Assembly (NCBI RefSeq): GCF_900108335.1
Contig: NZ_FNVT01000013.1
Coordinates: forward strand, 124,001 to 188,000
Source: Nonomuraea solani
GTDB taxonomy: Bacteria; Actinomycetota; Actinomycetes; Streptosporangiales; Streptosporangiaceae
Length of the DNA: 64,000 nucleotides
Direction of reading: 5' to 3'
Under the pieces are notes generated by a model that made no database searches, was not told the origin of the DNA, and saw only the letters and a list, made by a program, of their open reading frames with translations. The position numbers and the translations under genes are program-made. This document shows, one piece after another, positions 42,760 through 51,240 of the stretch. Numbering within the stretch: the stretch's first letter is position 1; the number at the start of each line of letters is the position of its first letter.

Positions 42760-44913
42760 GTGAATTCGCTGACCACCAGCGCGTTCGACCTTCCCGACCA
42801 CCTCGCCCCCAAGGCGGACCCGGCGCTGATCGCCCGCGACGTACAGCACTTCGCGGCCATCGCGGAGAGCCTTGAGCAGTCGATCGCCGAGCTGTCCGAC
42901 CGCCTCGACGCCGAGCGCAAGTCGCCCGGCGGCATCGGCCGGCAGGCGATGGATCGTGATCTGGAGATCCACCGGCTGACCGCTCGCCTGCGCGCCCTGC
43001 GCCGCTTCGGCCTCGACCTGTGTCTCGGGCACATGGTCAGCGCGGACGACCCCGAGCCCGTGTACGTCGGGCGGCTCGGCCTCACGGACAGCACCGGCCG
43101 CCGGCTGCTGCTCGACTGGCGCTCCCCCGCGGCCGAGCCGTTCTTCGGCGCCACCCACGGCAACCCGATGGGTCTGGCCAGCCGCCGCAGATACCGCTGG
43201 ACCCGGGGCCGGATCAGCGACTACTGGGACGAGGTGTTCACCTCGGACGGGTTCGAGGGGCACGCCGCCGCGCTCGACGACCAGTCCGCCTTCATCGCCA
43301 GCCTGGGCGGCAACCGGTCGCCGCGGATGCGGGACGTACTCGGCACCATCCAGGCCGACCAGGACGCCATCATCCGCGCGGGGTCCCGTGGGGCTCTCGT
43401 CGTGGACGGCGGTCCTGGTACGGGGAAGACCGTCGTCGCTCTGCACCGCTCCGCGTACCTGCTCTACTCCGACCCTCGTCTCGGTCACCGGCGGGGCGGG
43501 GTGCTGTTCGTCGGTCCGCACCAGCCGTACCTGGCCTATGTCGCCGACGTCCTGCCCAGTCTCGGGGAGGAGGGCGTACAGACCTGCACTCTGCGGGACC
43601 TCGTCGCCGAGGGAGGCGGGGCGGCGGTCGAGACCGACCCGGAGGTGGCCCGGCTGAAGTCGTCCGCGGAGCTGGTGAAGGCGATCGAGCCGGCCGTCCG
43701 GTTCTATGAGAACCCGCCCACCAAGGGCATGACGGTCACCACCCACTTTTCCGACATCTGGCTGAGCCCCGAGGACTGGGCCGAGGCGTTCGACGCGGCC
43801 GAACCCGGCACTCCGCACAACGAGGCGCGCGACCAGATCTGGGAGGAACTGCTCACGATCCTGCTGGACAAACACGATGACGACGAGGCCTCACCCGACC
43901 TGCTCCGCAAGTCACTGCTGCGGAACAGGGAGCTGCTCAAGACCTTCAACCGCGCGTGGCCGCTGATCGAGGCGGCCGACCTGGTCGGAGACCTGTGGAC
44001 GGTGCCCGCCTATCTGCGGAAGTGCGCCCCCTGGCTCAGCACCGACGAGATCCGGCTGCTGCAGCGCGCGGACGCCCAGGCGTGGACGGTGTCCGACCTG
44101 CCGCTCCTGGACGCGGCCCGGCTGCGGCTCGGCGACCCGGAGGCGGCACGGCGCAAGCGCCGGCACAAGGCCGACCTCGCCGCCGAGCGCGAGAAGATGA
44201 ACAAGGTCGTCGACGCCCTGATCGAGTCCGATCACGACGGTGAGGGCCTGGTGACGATGCTGCGCGGAGAGGACATCCAGAACTCCCTGGTCGAGGAGAC
44301 CACGGCGCCCGGCACCGAACCGGACCAGCTCGCGGGCCCGTTCGCGCACATCGTGGTGGACGAGGCCCAGGAACTGACGGACGCGGAGTGGCAGATGCTG
44401 CTGCTCCGGTGCCCGTCCAGGAGCTTCACCATCGTGGGCGACCGCGCCCAGGCCAGGCACGGGTTCACGGAGTCGTGGCAGGAGCGGCTGGAGCGGGTCG
44501 GGCTCGACCGGATCAACCTGGCCTCGCTGAGCATCAACTACCGGACGCCGGAGGAGATCATGGCGGCGGCCGAGCCGGTCATCCGGGCCGCGCTGCCGGA
44601 CGCCAACGTACCGACCTCCATCCGCAGCAACGACATCCCGGTCGTTCACGGATCCGTTTCGGAGCTCCACTCGATCCTGGACACGTGGCTCGCCGCGAAC
44701 GCCGATGGGATCGCCTGCGTCATCGGGGATCCCACGTTCGAGACGACCTCTCGTGTCCGGTCGCTGACTCCGGAGCTGTCGAAGGGGCTGGAGTTCGACC
44801 TGGTCGTCCTCATCGATCCGGAGAAGTTCGGCGAGGGGATCGAGGGGGCGGTGGATCGGTATGTCGCCATGACGCGAGCGACCCAGCAGCTCGTCATCCT
44901 CACCAGCTCCTGA
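42760..44913 (+). CDS. helR: HelR/HelD-like RNA polymerase recycling ATPase
   Basis: A 717-residue UvrD-like ATPase of the HelD/HelR group that dislodges RNA polymerase from stalled complexes; HelR members also free rifamycin-bound polymerase and give tolerance. The N-terminal coiled-coil region (IAESLEQSIAELSDRLDAER) would enter the polymerase channel. LLLDWRSPAAEPFF and YRWTRGRISDYWDEVF follow, then Walker A DGGPGTGKTVVALHR (near residue 217), Walker B HIVVDEAQELTDAEW (near 530) and a late VAMTRATQQLVIL motif. GTG start with CGGAG eight bases upstream. The RAE-like element upstream predicts rifamycin induction. HelD without a resistance role is the alternative. Confidence 0.85.
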   Translation: MNSLTTSAFDLPDHLAPKADPALIARDVQHFAAIAESLEQSIAELSDRLDAERKSPGGIGRQAMDRDLEIHRLTARLRALRRFGLDLCLGHMVSADDPEPVYVGRLGLTDSTGRRLLLDWRSPAAEPFFGATHGNPMGLASRRRYRWTRGRISDYWDEVFTSDGFEGHAAALDDQSAFIASLGGNRSPRMRDVLGTIQADQDAIIRAGSRGALVVDGGPGTGKTVVALHRSAYLLYSDPRLGHRRGGVLFVGPHQPYLAYVADVLPSLGEEGVQTCTLRDLVAEGGGAAVETDPEVARLKSSAELVKAIEPAVRFYENPPTKGMTVTTHFSDIWLSPEDWAEAFDAAEPGTPHNEARDQIWEELLTILLDKHDDDEASPDLLRKSLLRNRELLKTFNRAWPLIEAADLVGDLWTVPAYLRKCAPWLSTDEIRLLQRADAQAWTVSDLPLLDAARLRLGDPEAARRKRRHKADLAAEREKMNKVVDALIESDHDGEGLVTMLRGEDIQNSLVEETTAPGTEPDQLAGPFAHIVVDEAQELTDAEWQMLLLRCPSRSFTIVGDRAQARHGFTESWQERLERVGLDRINLASLSINYRTPEEIMAAAEPVIRAALPDANVPTSIRSNDIPVVHGSVSELHSILDTWLAANADGIACVIGDPTFETTSRVRSLTPELSKGLEFDLVVLIDPEKFGEGIEGAVDRYVAMTRATQQLVILTSS

Positions 44914-45073
44914 CAGCCGGAGCGGCTACGGGTGTGCGGGGGCTTTGGCATCGCATTGGCACCATGCCCCGCACACCGGCGGCCACCTGTCAGCACGCCC
45001 TCTAGCCCCGCACCGGCGGTCGCGCACCGACCGTCCTCTAGATCGGCGCGCCCGCGATGCCCGGCTGAGCCAC

Positions 45074-45159
45074 TACCGCCGGGCTGGGCAGCCGCCCGGC
45101 CGGGTCGCTGCCGCCTGGTGGGGCAGCCGCCTGGCTGGGCCGCTGCCGCCTGGTTGGGC
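45074..45159. repeat. 16-bp imperfect repeats after folD
   Basis: Five copies of a GCCGCCTGGyTGGGCm-like 16-mer start at 45074, 45090, 45109, 45125 and 45144, with GCT triplets before the third and fifth. They fill the space between the helR stop and the folD stop. No open frame across them looks real. The rest of 44914-45161 shows nothing else. Confidence 0.6.
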
Positions 45160-45161
45160 CG

Positions 45162-46007
45162 TTACTGGAGTTCTGCGGCCTCCACGACGTTGGACAGCAG
45201 CAGGGCGCGGGTCATGGGGCCGACGCCGCCGGGGTTGGGTGTGAGGAACCCGGCGACCTCCTCCACGTCCGGCGCCACGTCACCGGCGATCTTGCCGTCC
45301 ACGCGGGACACCCCGACATCCAGTACGGCCGCGCCGGGCTTGACCATGTCGCGCTTGATGAGCTCAGGCACGCCGGCCGCCGCCACCACGATGTCCGCCC
45401 TGCGTACGTGGGCGGCCAGGTCCTGGGTGCCGGTGTGGCAGAGGGTGACGGTGGCGTTCTCGCTGCGGCGGGTCAGCAGCAGGCCCAGCGAACGACCCAC
45501 CGTGATGCCACGGCCGACCACGACCACGTCGGCGCCCTTGATGGGGACACCGTATTCCTGGAGGAGTAGCACGATGCCGTGCGGCGTACACGGGAGCGGG
45601 GCGTCGACCATGTGAACGAGACGGCCGAGGTTGACCGGGTGCAGGCCATCGGCGTCCTTGGCGGGGTCGATGCGCTCAAGGAGAGCCATCGTGTCGAGCT
45701 GCCTGGGCAGCGGGAGCTGGACGATGTAGCCGGTGCACGCGGGTGAGGCGTTGAGCTCGTCGATGGCCGCCTCGACGTCGGCCTGGGAGGCGGTCGCCGG
45801 CAGATCGACGCGGATGGAGGCGATGCCCACCTCGGCGCAGTCGCGGTGTTTACCGGCGACGTAGATCTGGCTGCCGGGGTCGTCGCCCACGAGGACGGTC
45901 CCCAGACCGGGCGTGATGCCGCGCTCCTTGAGCGCGGCCACCCTGGCCGTGAGGTCTGCCTTGATCTTGGCGGCGGTGGCCTTGCCATCGAGTTTCACAG
46001 CGCTCAT
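45162..46007 (-). CDS. folD: methylenetetrahydrofolate dehydrogenase/cyclohydrolase
   Basis: A 281-residue bifunctional enzyme that converts 5,10-methylene-THF to 10-formyl-THF, feeding purine synthesis (purN and purH lie 3-5 kb away). The catalytic Lys is in YVAGKHRDC, with YIVQLPLPRQLD, DADGLHPVNLGRL and the NADP loop VVGRGITVGRSLGLLL. ATG at 46007 with GAAGGA upstream; an upstream in-frame start is unsupported. Confidence 0.95.
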   Translation of the reverse strand: MSAVKLDGKATAAKIKADLTARVAALKERGITPGLGTVLVGDDPGSQIYVAGKHRDCAEVGIASIRVDLPATASQADVEAAIDELNASPACTGYIVQLPLPRQLDTMALLERIDPAKDADGLHPVNLGRLVHMVDAPLPCTPHGIVLLLQEYGVPIKGADVVVVGRGITVGRSLGLLLTRRSENATVTLCHTGTQDLAAHVRRADIVVAAAGVPELIKRDMVKPGAAVLDVGVSRVDGKIAGDVAPDVEEVAGFLTPNPGGVGPMTRALLLSNVVEAAELQ

Positions 46008-46095
46008 GGCGCAATCCTTCCATGCCCTCCCAGGCCCCCGGCACCGACCCGCACAGGCCCTGCCATGAGCATGGTTATGAGCACGACCGCACAGG

Positions 46096-46136
46096 TTATC
46101 CACAGTGGCCAGGCAGCCACCCCCGAGTTATCCACA
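46096..46136. promoter_or_regulatory. two perfect DnaA boxes
   Basis: TTATCCACA occurs at 46096-46104 and 46128-46136 in the same orientation, 32 bases apart (about three helical turns), in the folD/ROK divergent spacer (46008-46410). Both match the strong E. coli box exactly. No dnaA, dnaN or AT-rich unwinding region is present, so this is not oriC; it may titrate DnaA or affect folD or the ROK gene. The rest of the spacer is Pro/Ser-coding-like but shows no convincing gene. Confidence 0.7.
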
Positions 46137-46410
46137 GGCCACCACTGACATCGTTGTCATTGATCTTGGAAGGGCTTAGTGTTACGTCGCGCCACCAACA
46201 CATGCCCGGAGGTCTCCCCTTGCCTTTCCGCCCACCATCCGCCCGGCCGGCCAACCCACTCGCGGCCTCCAACGCAGAGCCGCCACGCGAAGCCCTCGGG
46301 CCGTCTCCGGATCCGCGCGGCAAGGGATACGCTCCCAGCCCCTCGCCTCTTGTCCCCGGCTCCGAGTTCGCCGACCGTCCTGGCCGGCCCGACAACCCCC
46401 ACACACATTG

Positions 46411-47808
46411 ATGACCTGCGTACTCGCCATTGACATCGGAGGAACCAAGCTCGCCGCCGCGCTGGTGGACGAGGCCGGTTCCATCTTGCGTTCCGCCACC
46501 CGGCCAACACCGCCTGCGGACGTCATGTCCGTTCTCGCGGCCCTCATAGCCGAGGTGCTGGACGGCGGCCCGCCACCCCAGGCCGTCGGCATCGGCTGCG
46601 CGGGCCCGCTCGACCTCGCCACGGGGACCGTGAGCCCGGTGAACATGCCCAGTTGGCGCAAGTTCCCCCTGCGCGACGAGGTGCGCAAGTTGACCGGCCT
46701 CCCGACCATGCTCGCGGGCGACGCCCAGTGCTTCGCACTCGGGGAGCACTGGCTGGGGGCGGGGCGCGGCTGCTCGTCGCTGCTGGGCATCGTCGTGTCG
46801 ACCGGCATCGGCGGCGGCCTGGTGATCGACGGCGCCCCACTCCTGGGCCCCACCGGAAACGCCGGACATGTCGGGCACATGAGCATCGACCCTTACGGCG
46901 AGCGCTGCGAATGCGGCGGCCGGGGCTGCGTGGAGCGCTACGCCAGCGGCCCCAACATGGTCCGCTGGGCCCTGGAAAACGGCTGGTCACCCGCCACCGC
47001 CGCCGAGCCCAGGCAGGCCCCCGCCCTTCACGCAAGCGAACCCACCGTCCCGGGGGCTCAGCAACCTCATCTCAGCGGCGATGGCAGAGCTTACGACGGC
47101 TCCCCAGCAGGTGTCGGAGTTGCCGGGCGAAACGGGGGCGCTGGACGGGACGGGAGCGTTGAGCGCGACGGGGTCGTCGAGCGCGACGCGGCCCTCGACC
47201 GTGGCAGCGCCGCAGAGCGTGATGGGACTGTCGGGCGCGGCAGGACCGCAGAAGGCGATGGGATCGTCGGACGTGACGGGGCCACAGAAGGCGGTGGGGC
47301 CGTCGAACGCGACAGGACTACAGAAGGCGATGGAGCCGCCGTCAGACGCGACAGGGCCACAGAGGGCGATGGGATCGTCGAACGCGACAGGACCGCAGAA
47401 GGCGATGGAGCCGCCGTCAGACGCGACGAGGTCGCAGAGCGCGATGGGGTCGTTGGACGTGACGGGGCCGTAGAGCGTACCGAGGTGAAGGTGGATGCTC
47501 GGGCGTTGGCGAGGGATGCCGCTGAGGGGCATCCGGTCGCGGTGGCGGCGTTCGAGCGGGGTGCCAGGGCGCTGGCGGGCATGATCGCGTCCACCGCCGC
47601 CGCTGCCGAGGTCACGACCGTGGTCATCGGAGGCGGCGTGTCGGCGGCGGGTGACATCCTGTTCGACCCCTTGAGGCGGGCGTTCGACGATGTCGCCGGG
47701 CTCGATTTCGTCAGGGTGGTCCAGGTCAAACAGAGCACCTTGGGGGTACGCGCCGGGCTGGCCGGGGCGGCGAACCTGGCCTGGCAGGCGATCCGACCAT
47801 CAAGCTGA
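46411..47808 (+). CDS. ROK-family sugar kinase with a long repeat insertion
   Basis: A 465-residue ROK protein, against about 300-320 normally. The N-terminus has the phosphate loop AIDIGGTKLAAALV (Asp8-Lys13), VGIGCAGPLD, STGIGGGLVIDG, GHVGHMSIDPYG and the zinc motif CECGGRGCVERYASG; the C-terminus resumes at VDARALARDAAEGHPVAVAA and ends with VIGGGVSAAGD. Between ENGW and VDAR lies an insertion of roughly 165 residues rich in R, D, E and G with 12/13-residue repeats. The position usually read as N-D in the active site is MLAGDAQCF here. It probably phosphorylates glucose or an amino sugar. ATG at 46411 has no ribosome site and may be leaderless. Confidence 0.85.
   Translation: MTCVLAIDIGGTKLAAALVDEAGSILRSATRPTPPADVMSVLAALIAEVLDGGPPPQAVGIGCAGPLDLATGTVSPVNMPSWRKFPLRDEVRKLTGLPTMLAGDAQCFALGEHWLGAGRGCSSLLGIVVSTGIGGGLVIDGAPLLGPTGNAGHVGHMSIDPYGERCECGGRGCVERYASGPNMVRWALENGWSPATAAEPRQAPALHASEPTVPGAQQPHLSGDGRAYDGSPAGVGVAGRNGGAGRDGSVERDGVVERDAALDRGSAAERDGTVGRGRTAEGDGIVGRDGATEGGGAVERDRTTEGDGAAVRRDRATEGDGIVERDRTAEGDGAAVRRDEVAERDGVVGRDGAVERTEVKVDARALARDAAEGHPVAVAAFERGARALAGMIASTAAAAEVTTVVIGGGVSAAGDILFDPLRRAFDDVAGLDFVRVVQVKQSTLGVRAGLAGAANLAWQAIRPSS
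47224..47478 (+). repeat. 36/39-bp in-frame tandem repeat within the ROK gene
   Basis: Seven units of 36 or 39 bases, the last one partial, encode variants of IVERDRTAEGDG and AAVRRDRATEGDG. All are multiples of three, so the frame is kept. More diverged copies precede them from about 47140. The array keeps two other reading frames open too, as expected for a tandem repeat. Confidence 0.85.
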
Positions 47809-47958
47809 TCTTGTCGTGTGCTCGTAATCGGGGGGTGGGAGGACGGCCGTCGGCCATCGGAAGGTGGAAGCGCGGTTCAGCGCGCTCTGTCGCGACGACT
47901 ACGGCCGTGGCTCCGGTTTGCCATGTGGCGGGCCGGATGGCGGAGCGTGCGGAAGGGG

Positions 47959-48141
47959 CTACTCGCGTTCGGCGGCGGCCTGGGCCTCGCGGCGCTCGAT
48001 GATGCGGCGGGTGAAGGGGATGACTTCTACGACGCGGCTGCCGAGGTAGGCGCCGATGAAGGCGAGGACCAGGAGAACGATGGGGCTGGTGGCCAGGCCG
48101 TTCATGGTGACGAAGCCGTGCAGGATCGCGTCGAGCGCCAT
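47959..48141 (-). CDS. small single-TM protein
   Basis: A 60-residue protein with one long hydrophobic segment (PIVLLVLAFIGAYLGSRVVE) and a charged C-terminus (RRIIERREAQAAAERE). ATG at 48141 has GGAG eight bases upstream. It lies downstream of purH in the same direction but beyond a strong hairpin, so it probably has its own promoter. Function not recognised. Confidence 0.6.
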   Translation of the reverse strand: MALDAILHGFVTMNGLATSPIVLLVLAFIGAYLGSRVVEVIPFTRRIIERREAQAAAERE

Positions 48142-48216
48142 AGGGGATCTCCGGAGTGCAGGGAGCGAGGAAAGTTCAGGGTAACCCGAGCTGGATAGTG
48201 ATCGTCGCAAAAACGG

Positions 48217-48251
48217 ATAAAGGGCGACATGTTGGCCATGTCGCCCTTTAT
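48217..48251 (-). terminator. terminator downstream of the purN-purH operon
   Basis: A perfect 15-bp stem (48217-48231 with 48237-48251) around a 5-base loop, followed on the minus strand by CCGTTTTTG. It would end transcription from purH, whose stop is about 230 bases upstream. Confidence 0.8.
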
Positions 48252-48470
48252 GGCTGATCAGGCGCCGAGCGGCGGCCAATCGGCCCCCTGGTCGGCGCGC
48301 GATCGGCCCTGATCGCTGACCGATCAGGGCCCTGATCGGTGAGGTGACCTGGCCCCTGATCGGTGGGTGATCGGCGGCGGGTGGTCAGCGACTGAGCGGC
48401 GCGCACGGTCAGCCGGTGGGCGGCGGCGATCAGGCGCTGAGCGGTGCGTGATCAGCGCCTGGTCGGTGTG
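48252..48470. repeat. GATC-rich degenerate repeat region after purH
   Basis: Nine GATC tetramers (first 48256, last about 48449) occur in about 200 bases, mostly as CTGATCGG or GTGATCGG. One pair forms the dyad CCTGATCG-CTGAC-CGATCAGG near 48308-48328. GAGCGGCG/GAGCGGTG words also recur. No open frame here is convincing. It fills the 48142-48483 spacer together with the terminator. Confidence 0.5.
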
Positions 48471-48483
48471 TGATTGTGGCTGG

Positions 48484-50040
48484 TCAGTGGAAGAAGTGGC
48501 GGGTGCCGGTGAAGTAGAGGGTGATGCCCGCCTTCTCCGCCGCCTCGATGACCAGGTCGTCGCGGATGGAGCCGCCGGGCTCGACGATCGCGCGTACGCC
48601 CGCCTCCGTCAGCACCTCCAGCCCGTCCGGGAACGGGAAGAACGCGTCCGAGGCCGCCACCGCGCCCCCCACCCGCTCCCCCGCCCTGGTGACCGCGAGG
48701 CGACACGAGTCCACGCGGTTGACCTGGCCCATGCCCACGCCCACGGTCGCCCCGTCACTGGCCAGCAGGATGGCGTTCGACTTCACCGAGCGGCAGGCGC
48801 GCCAGGCGAACTCCAGGTCCGCCAGCACCTCCGGCGAGGCGGGCGCACCCGTCTTAAGCTCCCACTGCGCCGAGGAGTCGCCGGAGGCGTCCACGCGGTC
48901 GACGCTCTGCACCAGCAGGCCGCCGTCGATCCTGCGGAACTCGGTCGCGTCCGCCGGGCCCTGCGGGCAGAGCAGCAGGCGCAGGTTCTTCTTCTCGCGC
49001 AGCACCTCCAGCGCCTCCGCGTCGAAGCCGGGCGCGATGACGACCTCGGTGAACACGTCTTTGATCTGGCGGGCCAGCTCAACGGTGACCGTACGGTTGA
49101 CGGCGATCACACCCCCGTACGCCGACACCGGGTCGCACGCGTGCGCCTTCCGGTGCGCCTCGGCCACGTCGGCGCCGATCGCGATGCCGCAAGGGTTCTG
49201 GTGCTTGATGATGGCCACGCAGGGCTCGGAGAAGTCCCAGGCCGCGCGCCAGGCGGCGTCGGAGTCGAGGTAGTTGTTGTACGACATCTCCTTGCCGTGC
49301 AACTGCTCGGCGTTGGCCAGGCCACCGCCGGTGCCGCCCGTGTAGAGGGCGGCGCGCTGGTGCGGGTTCTCGCCGTAGCGCAGCGCGGCCTTGCGCTGGT
49401 AGGCGGCGCCGGTGAAACCGGGGAACTCGTTCTCGTTCTCGTCCTCGTTCACGTACGTCCCCGCGAACCAGTTCGCCACGGCCACGTCGTACGAGGCCGT
49501 GTGCGCGTACGCGATGCCCGCGAGCCGGCGCCGCTCGACCAGCGTGAACCCGCCCTCGGCCAGCGCGGCGCGCACGTCGTCGTAGAAGCCGGGGTCGACC
49601 ACGACGGCGCAGGTGTTGTGGTTCTTGGCGGCGCCACGGATCATCGCGGGCCCGCCGATGTCGATCTGCTCGACGCACTCCGCACCGGACGCCCCGGAGG
49701 CCACCGTCTCCTGGAACGGGTAGAGGTTGACCACGACGAGCTGGAACGGGTCGATCTCCAGCTCGTCGAGCTGGGCCACGTGGTGCGGCTTGGTGACGTC
49801 GGCCAGCAGCCCGGCGTGTACGCGCGGGTGCAGCGTCTTGACCCGCCCGTCGAGACACTCGGGGAACCCGGTGAGCTGCTCCACCTTCGTCACCGGGATC
49901 CCGAAGGACGAGATCGCGGCGGCCGTACCGCCGGTCGAGACGATCTCCACGCCAGCGCCGTCGAGGGCTCTGGCCAGCTCTTCGAGCCCGGACTTGTCGT
50001 AAACAGCGATCAGCGCGCGCCGGATGGCGATGCGTGTCAC
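48484..50040 (-). CDS. purH: bifunctional AICAR transformylase/IMP cyclohydrolase
   Basis: A 518-residue enzyme for the last two steps of IMP synthesis. N-terminal IMP cyclohydrolase: RALIAVYDKSGLEELA, STGGTA, GRVKTLHPRVHAGLL. C-terminal transformylase: catalytic Lys-His in IIKHQNPCGIAIG and SDAFFPFPDGLE, GGSIRDD. GTG start in a GTGA overlap with purN, so translation is coupled. Uses 10-formyl-THF supplied by FolD. Confidence 0.96.
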   Translation of the reverse strand: MTRIAIRRALIAVYDKSGLEELARALDGAGVEIVSTGGTAAAISSFGIPVTKVEQLTGFPECLDGRVKTLHPRVHAGLLADVTKPHHVAQLDELEIDPFQLVVVNLYPFQETVASGASGAECVEQIDIGGPAMIRGAAKNHNTCAVVVDPGFYDDVRAALAEGGFTLVERRRLAGIAYAHTASYDVAVANWFAGTYVNEDENENEFPGFTGAAYQRKAALRYGENPHQRAALYTGGTGGGLANAEQLHGKEMSYNNYLDSDAAWRAAWDFSEPCVAIIKHQNPCGIAIGADVAEAHRKAHACDPVSAYGGVIAVNRTVTVELARQIKDVFTEVVIAPGFDAEALEVLREKKNLRLLLCPQGPADATEFRRIDGGLLVQSVDRVDASGDSSAQWELKTGAPASPEVLADLEFAWRACRSVKSNAILLASDGATVGVGMGQVNRVDSCRLAVTRAGERVGGAVAASDAFFPFPDGLEVLTEAGVRAIVEPGGSIRDDLVIEAAEKAGITLYFTGTRHFFH

Positions 50041-50666
50041 GTGGATTCCCCTCCTGTGTGGTTGCCGATTCGGACGGTACGTCCGCTGACCGTCCAGCCC
50101 TCGCGGGCCATCCGGCCGACGATGTCGACGAGCAGGCGGCGCTCGACGGTCTTGATGCGCTCGTGCAGGCCCGCCTCGTCGTCGCCCGGGAGCACGGGCA
50201 CCGCCTCCTGCGCCACGATCGGCCCCGTGTCGACGCCCGCGTCGGCCAGCATGACCGTGCAGCCGGTCACCTTGACGCCGTGGGCCAGCGCGTCGCGCAC
50301 GCCGTGGGCGCCGGGGAACGACGGCAGCAGCGCCGGGTGGGTGTTGAGCAGGGGGAAGGCCGTGAGTGTCGGCGGGCCGAGGATCTTCATGAAGCCGGCG
50401 GACACGACCAGGTCGGGCTCGTACTCGGCGATCTTGGCGGCGATCGCGGCGTCCCAGTCGGTTCGCGTCGCATAATCGCGCAATTTTTCAACAAAAGTCG
50501 GGACATCGGCCCTCGATGCCCTGGCCAGCCCTTCGATCCCGTCCCTGTCGGCACCGACCGCGACCACGCGAGCGCCATACGACGGATCGGCAGAAGCGTC
50601 CAGCAGGGCCTGTAGGTTGGTTCCAGAGCCGGAGACGAGGACGACTAGCCGCCCAGCCTTTGACAC
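50037..50666 (-). CDS. purN: phosphoribosylglycinamide formyltransferase
   Basis: A 209-residue folate-dependent GAR transformylase of purine synthesis. It has LVSGSGTNLQALLD at the N-terminus, the active-site strand NTHPALLPSFPGAHG (Ala where Ser is usual) and CTVMLADAGVDTGPIVAQ with the catalytic Asp. GTG at 50666 has GGAG five bases upstream; GTG at 50672 is possible. First gene of purNH. Confidence 0.94.
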   Translation of the reverse strand: MSKAGRLVVLVSGSGTNLQALLDASADPSYGARVVAVGADRDGIEGLARASRADVPTFVEKLRDYATRTDWDAAIAAKIAEYEPDLVVSAGFMKILGPPTLTAFPLLNTHPALLPSFPGAHGVRDALAHGVKVTGCTVMLADAGVDTGPIVAQEAVPVLPGDDEAGLHERIKTVERRLLVDIVGRMAREGWTVSGRTVRIGNHTGGEST

Positions 50667-50741
50667 GCACACTCCAAAGAGGAAACGAGGGTGGGGGTCA
50701 CAGGGTATCTGTTCAACGTCCGGCGACGCAGAGGAGGTCAG

Positions 50742-51161
50742 GTGTCGACACCGGTGAAGGCACCGGCAGGCCAGCAGCCCGCGGATTCAGCGGGCCGCCG
50801 AGCGATCTGGTTGTCCATCGCAGCGCTGGCCATGACGTTCATGCTGCCGCTCGCCGGCCTGGTGATGGCGCTGTTCGCGCTCATGGCGGGGATCCGCGCG
50901 CTGCCGCTGCTGAAGGGCGCGGGCAGGCCCACGGGAATGGCCGTGGGCGGCATCACCGTCTCCTCGATCGCACTGGCCCTGTCGGCCATGGCCACGGGGA
51001 TGCAGCTCTATCTCATGGACGAATACTCGGCCTACCAGGAGTGCATGAAGGGGGCGGGCACGGTTTCGTCCCAGGGTGAGTGCTTCACCCAGTTCAGAGA
51101 CGCGGCGCAGCGCAAGCTTCCGCCCGACGTGCTGGAAGTGCTCGGAGCCATGCAGCCGTAG
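50742..51161 (+). CDS. small membrane protein, DUF4190-like
   Basis: A 139-residue protein with a Pro/Ala-rich cytoplasmic N-terminus, two membrane helices (LSIAALAMTFMLPLAGLVMA and the VGGITVSSIALALSAMATGM region) and a C-terminal domain with two Cys (YQECMKG, QGECFTQF) that might form a disulfide outside. GTG at 50742 has GAGGAGG just upstream. Divergent from purN with 75 bases between. Function unknown. Confidence 0.65.
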   Translation: MSTPVKAPAGQQPADSAGRRAIWLSIAALAMTFMLPLAGLVMALFALMAGIRALPLLKGAGRPTGMAVGGITVSSIALALSAMATGMQLYLMDEYSAYQECMKGAGTVSSQGECFTQFRDAAQRKLPPDVLEVLGAMQP

Positions 51162-51240
51162 TGAAGGGCTGAGGTCCCGGGCGGGCTCAGCGCCTGCCCG
51201 GGACCGGCAAAGGCGTCAGGCGGGCTGAGCCCCCTGGGCT

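Noticed and set aside
46096..46136. Paired DnaA boxes as a replication origin
   Set aside because: No dnaA, dnaN, gyrase or parAB genes, no AT-rich unwinding element and only two boxes.
47081..47473. 130-codon frame inside the ROK gene (Ser/Thr/Gly/Pro repeats)
   Set aside because: Same DNA repeat read in another frame; the ROK frame joins two conserved domain halves and is the coding one.
48252..48470. GATC-rich spacer as a riboswitch
   Set aside because: It lies downstream of purH, not upstream of a gene, and shows no known aptamer core.
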